Shown: piece after piece, positions 6,797 through 8,477 of the stretch
Numbering within the stretch: the stretch's first letter is position 1
Layout of the letters: each line of letters begins with the position of its first letter
DNA from: Desulfuromonadaceae bacterium UBA6124
GTDB lineage: Bacteria > Desulfobacterota > Desulfuromonadia > Desulfuromonadales > Trichloromonadaceae
Direction: 5' to 3'
NCBI GenBank assembly: GCA_002423365.1
Contig: DIVU01000181.1
Location: 1 to 8,477 of the forward strand
DNA: 8,477 nt
Position numbers and translations under genes: made by a program
Notes under the pieces: generated by a model
Seen by the model: only the letters and a program-made list of their open reading frames with translations
What the model was told of the DNA's origin: nothing
Database searches by the model: none

Positions 6797-6844
6797 TGTT
6801 TTTTTCTAAAAGCCCTTGCGGGCTATTCAGAAAAGGAGCGGAAA

Positions 6845-7081
6845 ATGACAAAGCCCCTTGGTCCATGGATTTTCACATTGAGCCTGGCGTTCCCCTGTCA
6901 ATCGCTGGCCGAGTCCGGTCCGGAATCGGCGGAGAGCGGACTCGCCGTCATCCTGTTTCTCTGTTTCATTGGGTTGATTATCGTCGGGCAGTTGCTCCCC
7001 GGGATCAAGCTCTTCTTTGCGATGATCAAGGGGCTCTTCAGAAAATCGTCCCATCACGTCAACAGCTTGCACAATAAATAA
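6845..7081 (+). CDS. Small secreted/membrane protein A, unknown function (tandem paralogue)
   Basis: A 78-residue protein I do not recognise. Residues 1-22 look like a signal peptide ending Ser-Leu-Ala. A short acidic, Ser/Glu-rich stretch (23-31) precedes one hydrophobic helix at about 33-61, and a basic His/Asn/Lys-containing tail lies at 62-78. This predicts a tiny inner-membrane protein with the tail inside. The start at 6845 follows AGGAG (6834-6838) with 6 nt spacing; an in-frame ATG at 6764 lies upstream of the sigma-54 promoter and is unlikely. The core SGLAV...GLIIVGQLLP...KG aligns without gaps to the next gene, 14 of 33 positions identical, so the two arose by duplication. They are 28 nt apart, probably co-transcribed from the sigma-54 promoter. 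A role in stress or envelope signalling is possible but unsupported. Confidence 0.75.
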   Translation: MTKPLGPWIFTLSLAFPCQSLAESGPESAESGLAVILFLCFIGLIIVGQLLPGIKLFFAMIKGLFRKSSHHVNSLHNK

Positions 7082-7109
7082 GAAAGCTCTTCAAGAAAGG
7101 AATCTAGCC

Positions 7110-7340
7110 ATGAAAAAGCTGGTAACCGCTCTTGGTTCTCTGGCGTTACTTGCTTCGACCGCCCCGACATTCGCCGCGGGAGGCCGTAGCGACCACAGTG
7201 GTATAGTGGTCTGGATCTTTCTCGGGTTCTGCGGATTGATCGTGGCCGCGCAGCTCATTCCCGCCCTGCTGGTCATGCTCGGACTCGTCAAAGGCGCGAC
7301 GGAAAAACAGCCGGAACCCGCTAGGGAAAAATCTCACTAA
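7110..7340 (+). CDS. Small secreted/membrane protein B, unknown function (tandem paralogue)
   Basis: A 76-residue protein of unknown function, paralogous to the preceding gene. Residues 1-22 form a clear signal peptide (MKK, Leu/Ala-rich, Thr-Phe-Ala cleavage). A Gly/Ser/His-containing stretch follows at 23-31, one hydrophobic helix at about 31-60, and a hydrophilic Lys/Glu/Pro tail at 61-76. Shared with its neighbour are the SG at the helix entry, FxG/GLI, the QLxP in mid-helix, and KG at the exit. A polar Gln and a Pro inside the helix in both copies suggest a functional kink or contact rather than simple anchoring. AAAGG (7096-7100) is 9 nt before the ATG. A strong terminator begins 12 nt after the stop, so this closes a two-gene unit. 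If the signal peptide is not cleaved, the protein would be a two-helix hairpin. Confidence 0.8.
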   Translation: MKKLVTALGSLALLASTAPTFAAGGRSDHSGIVVWIFLGFCGLIVAAQLIPALLVMLGLVKGATEKQPEPAREKSH

Positions 7341-7352
7341 TTTCAAACAATT

Positions 7353-7387
7353 AAAGACGGGGGCGGAACACTGTCGCCCCCGTCTTT
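7353..7387 (+). terminator. Strong rho-independent terminator after the small-protein pair
   Basis: A perfect 13-bp GC-rich stem (7353-7365 with 7375-7387) around a 9-nt loop, with the 3' arm running into TTTT at 7384-7388. It begins 12 nt after the second small gene and separates it from the histidine-kinase gene. The A/T ends of the stem would let it work on the other strand as well. Confidence 0.88.
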
Positions 7388-7557
7388 TCCCACCCCCCCG
7401 ATAAATTTCCGCTTGACGCGGATTAAATCTTGACGTAACCGACCAAAAACGCTTACCTAATCGAAATTTCAGTCTAGTTGTAAAGGGACCGAAAAAGGAT
7501 TTCACCTCGCGAAAGGTTCGCGGCGCCTTCATTGCGTCCAACCCATCCAAGGCGATC

Positions 7558-8477
7558 ATGCTGTTGCTGCCGTTTAACGGAAAAAAATCGATACAACGTA
7601 AACTTATCGGCATCATGATGATTGTCAGCGGGGCAGCGCTGGGTTTATCCTCAGCCACCTTTGTCTACAACGAAGTCATTCTCTACCAGCAATCACTGCT
7701 AAGTGAACTCTCGACCCTGGCCCACATGGTGGGAGAGCACACCCGCGACAGTCTCATGCTCAAGGACTGGAAAACCGCGGATCGTCACTTGGTCAGCCTG
7801 ACCTCCCACCCTCCCGTCAAGCACGCGTATCTCTTCGATCGCAACTTCAAGCCCTTCGCGCACCACATCAACTATCCGGAAGGATTCTCCCCGCCCGATC
7901 AAATCTGCGAAAAACTGGTCGGGAGTGCCCTGTTGAAGACTGCGGACAAGTGCCTCACACTAGAACATTTCGCGGTATTTCATCCGGTATTCAACGGCGG
8001 CGAAAAAATCGGCACTGTCTTTATCCAGGCGGATCTTACTGGACTTTATGCGCGACTTGGACGGTTCGCTCTCGGCGTACTTGTGATTTTCGGCCTCACC
8101 AGCCTGATCGCTTACCTGCTCTCCAGTCGACTCCAGCGCCTGGTAACCGAACCGATCCTGCATTTACACGACACCATGAACCGGGTCAGCTTAGACAACA
8201 ATTACCGCCTGCGGGCGCGCAAAACCTCCGAGGACGAGGTGGGCACCCTGATCGACGGCTTCAACGACATGCTTGTACAAATCGAACAACGCGATGCGTT
8301 GCTCACCGAGCACCGGGGAAATCTCGAAAACCTGGTGGAAAAACGAACCGACGAATTGCAACGCGCCAACCGTGAGTTGGAGGATTCCATCGTCGAACTG
8401 GGGCGGGCTAAGTTGGCGGCCGAAGCCGCCAATGCATCCAAATCGCGATTTTTCGCCAACATGAGTCACGAAATCCG
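7558..8477 (+). CDS. Membrane sensor histidine kinase (CHASE8-like sensor, HAMP, start of HisKA), truncated at window end
   Basis: First 306 codons of a two-component or hybrid sensor kinase; ATP-binding and any receiver domains lie beyond the edge. From the translated plus strand: a transmembrane helix at about 15-37; a periplasmic domain at about 40-165 with the pattern LSTLAHMVGEHTRDSLMLKD, then AYLFDRNFKPFAHH, resembling CHASE8; a second helix at about 168-188; HAMP at about 190-243 (EPILHLHDTMNRV, then EDEVGTLIDGFNDML); a coiled coil at about 247-290; and FFANMSHEIR, where His304 is the phospho-accepting residue. ATG 7558 is the first usual start in the open frame (last stop at 7414), with AAGG 5-6 nt upstream. 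Weak TTGACG repeats at 7413 and 7430 might belong to its promoter. A terminator separates it from the small-protein genes. The signal sensed is unknown. Confidence 0.92.
   Translation, partial: MLLLPFNGKKSIQRKLIGIMMIVSGAALGLSSATFVYNEVILYQQSLLSELSTLAHMVGEHTRDSLMLKDWKTADRHLVSLTSHPPVKHAYLFDRNFKPFAHHINYPEGFSPPDQICEKLVGSALLKTADKCLTLEHFAVFHPVFNGGEKIGTVFIQADLTGLYARLGRFALGVLVIFGLTSLIAYLLSSRLQRLVTEPILHLHDTMNRVSLDNNYRLRARKTSEDEVGTLIDGFNDMLVQIEQRDALLTEHRGNLENLVEKRTDELQRANRELEDSIVELGRAKLAAEAANASKSRFFANMSHEI

Larger units (their letters stand above)
6097..6844. other. Long gene-poor intergenic region between the sdh operon and the small membrane-protein genes
   Basis: About 750 bp without a convincing complete gene. 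Positions 6160-6300 are GC-rich with an eight-G run near 6240. From about 6380 the DNA turns AT-rich, with a long A tract at 6398-6417 and A/T-rich stretches to 6780. Two copies of the 8-bp palindrome CTCATGAG lie at 6302-6309 and 6430-6437. GTATAC motifs lie at 6356-6383, a stopless coding-like stretch at 6387-6515, and a sigma-54 promoter at 6781-6796. Short ORFs on both strands at 6105-6390 have no ribosome site and no recognisable domain. I find no tRNA and no clear riboswitch or small-RNA terminator. Confidence 0.7.

Noticed and set aside
6811..6824. AGCCC/GGGCT hairpin as a terminator
   Set aside because: On the plus strand it is followed by ATTCAG, not a T tract, and lies in the predicted 5' leader; no minus-strand gene needs it.
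6764..6844. In-frame upstream ATG extending small protein A by 27 residues
   Set aside because: It starts upstream of the sigma-54 promoter, lacks a ribosome site, and would bury the clear signal peptide.
6097..6844. GEMM-type cyclic-di-GMP riboswitch, tRNA or CRISPR in the long gap
   Set aside because: I found no conserved riboswitch core, cloverleaf or regular repeat-spacer pattern.
7413..7459. Sigma-70 promoter for the kinase gene using TTGACG at 7413 or 7430
   Set aside because: The -35 boxes are good, but the possible -10 hexamers at correct spacing (TAACCG, TTACCT) are poor, so it is mentioned only as a possibility.
7146..7658. 170-codon minus-strand frame
   Set aside because: It crosses small protein B, the strong terminator and the kinase start, with no domain and no ribosome site.

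Overview
The window looks like chromosomal DNA of an anaerobic or metal/sulfur-reducing bacterium related to Geobacter, Desulfuromonas or Pelobacter (Desulfuromonadia). This is inferred from the protein sequences: a type-B sdhC-sdhA-sdhB operon whose SdhA begins with a Geobacter-like N-terminus, an alanine-zipper lipoprotein, a TamA homologue and a CHASE8-like sensor kinase. No tRNA, rRNA, CRISPR array or complete insertion sequence is visible.

Layout. Positions 1-1195 (minus) hold the N-terminal 398 codons of a TamA-type outer-membrane assembly factor, running off the left edge. Divergent from it across a 53-bp gap is an L,D-transpeptidase (1249-2196, plus). Convergent to that is a small alanine-zipper lipoprotein (2294-2602, minus) that ends in Arg-Lys like Braun lipoprotein; a 58-bp near-perfect palindrome between the two probably terminates both. 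These three genes form an outer-membrane/peptidoglycan neighbourhood, and the transpeptidase could anchor the lipoprotein to the wall.

Next is the succinate dehydrogenase/fumarate reductase operon sdhCAB (minus, 6087 down to 2743). It is tightly packed (10-nt gap, then 1-nt overlap), ends in a strong hairpin, and has a leader with competing stems over the sdhC ribosome-binding site.

Positions 6097-6844 form an unusually long, partly AT-rich gene-poor gap. It contains a cluster of GTATAC motifs, a short coding-like relic, and a convincing sigma-54 (-24/-12) promoter.

That promoter reads into two tandem paralogous tiny secreted/membrane proteins (6845-7081 and 7110-7340, plus), closed by a strong terminator. 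The last gene (7558-8477, plus, truncated at the right edge) is a membrane sensor histidine kinase with a CHASE8-like periplasmic domain, HAMP, coiled coil and the start of HisKA. The least explained part is the sigma-54-driven small-protein pair and its long upstream region.
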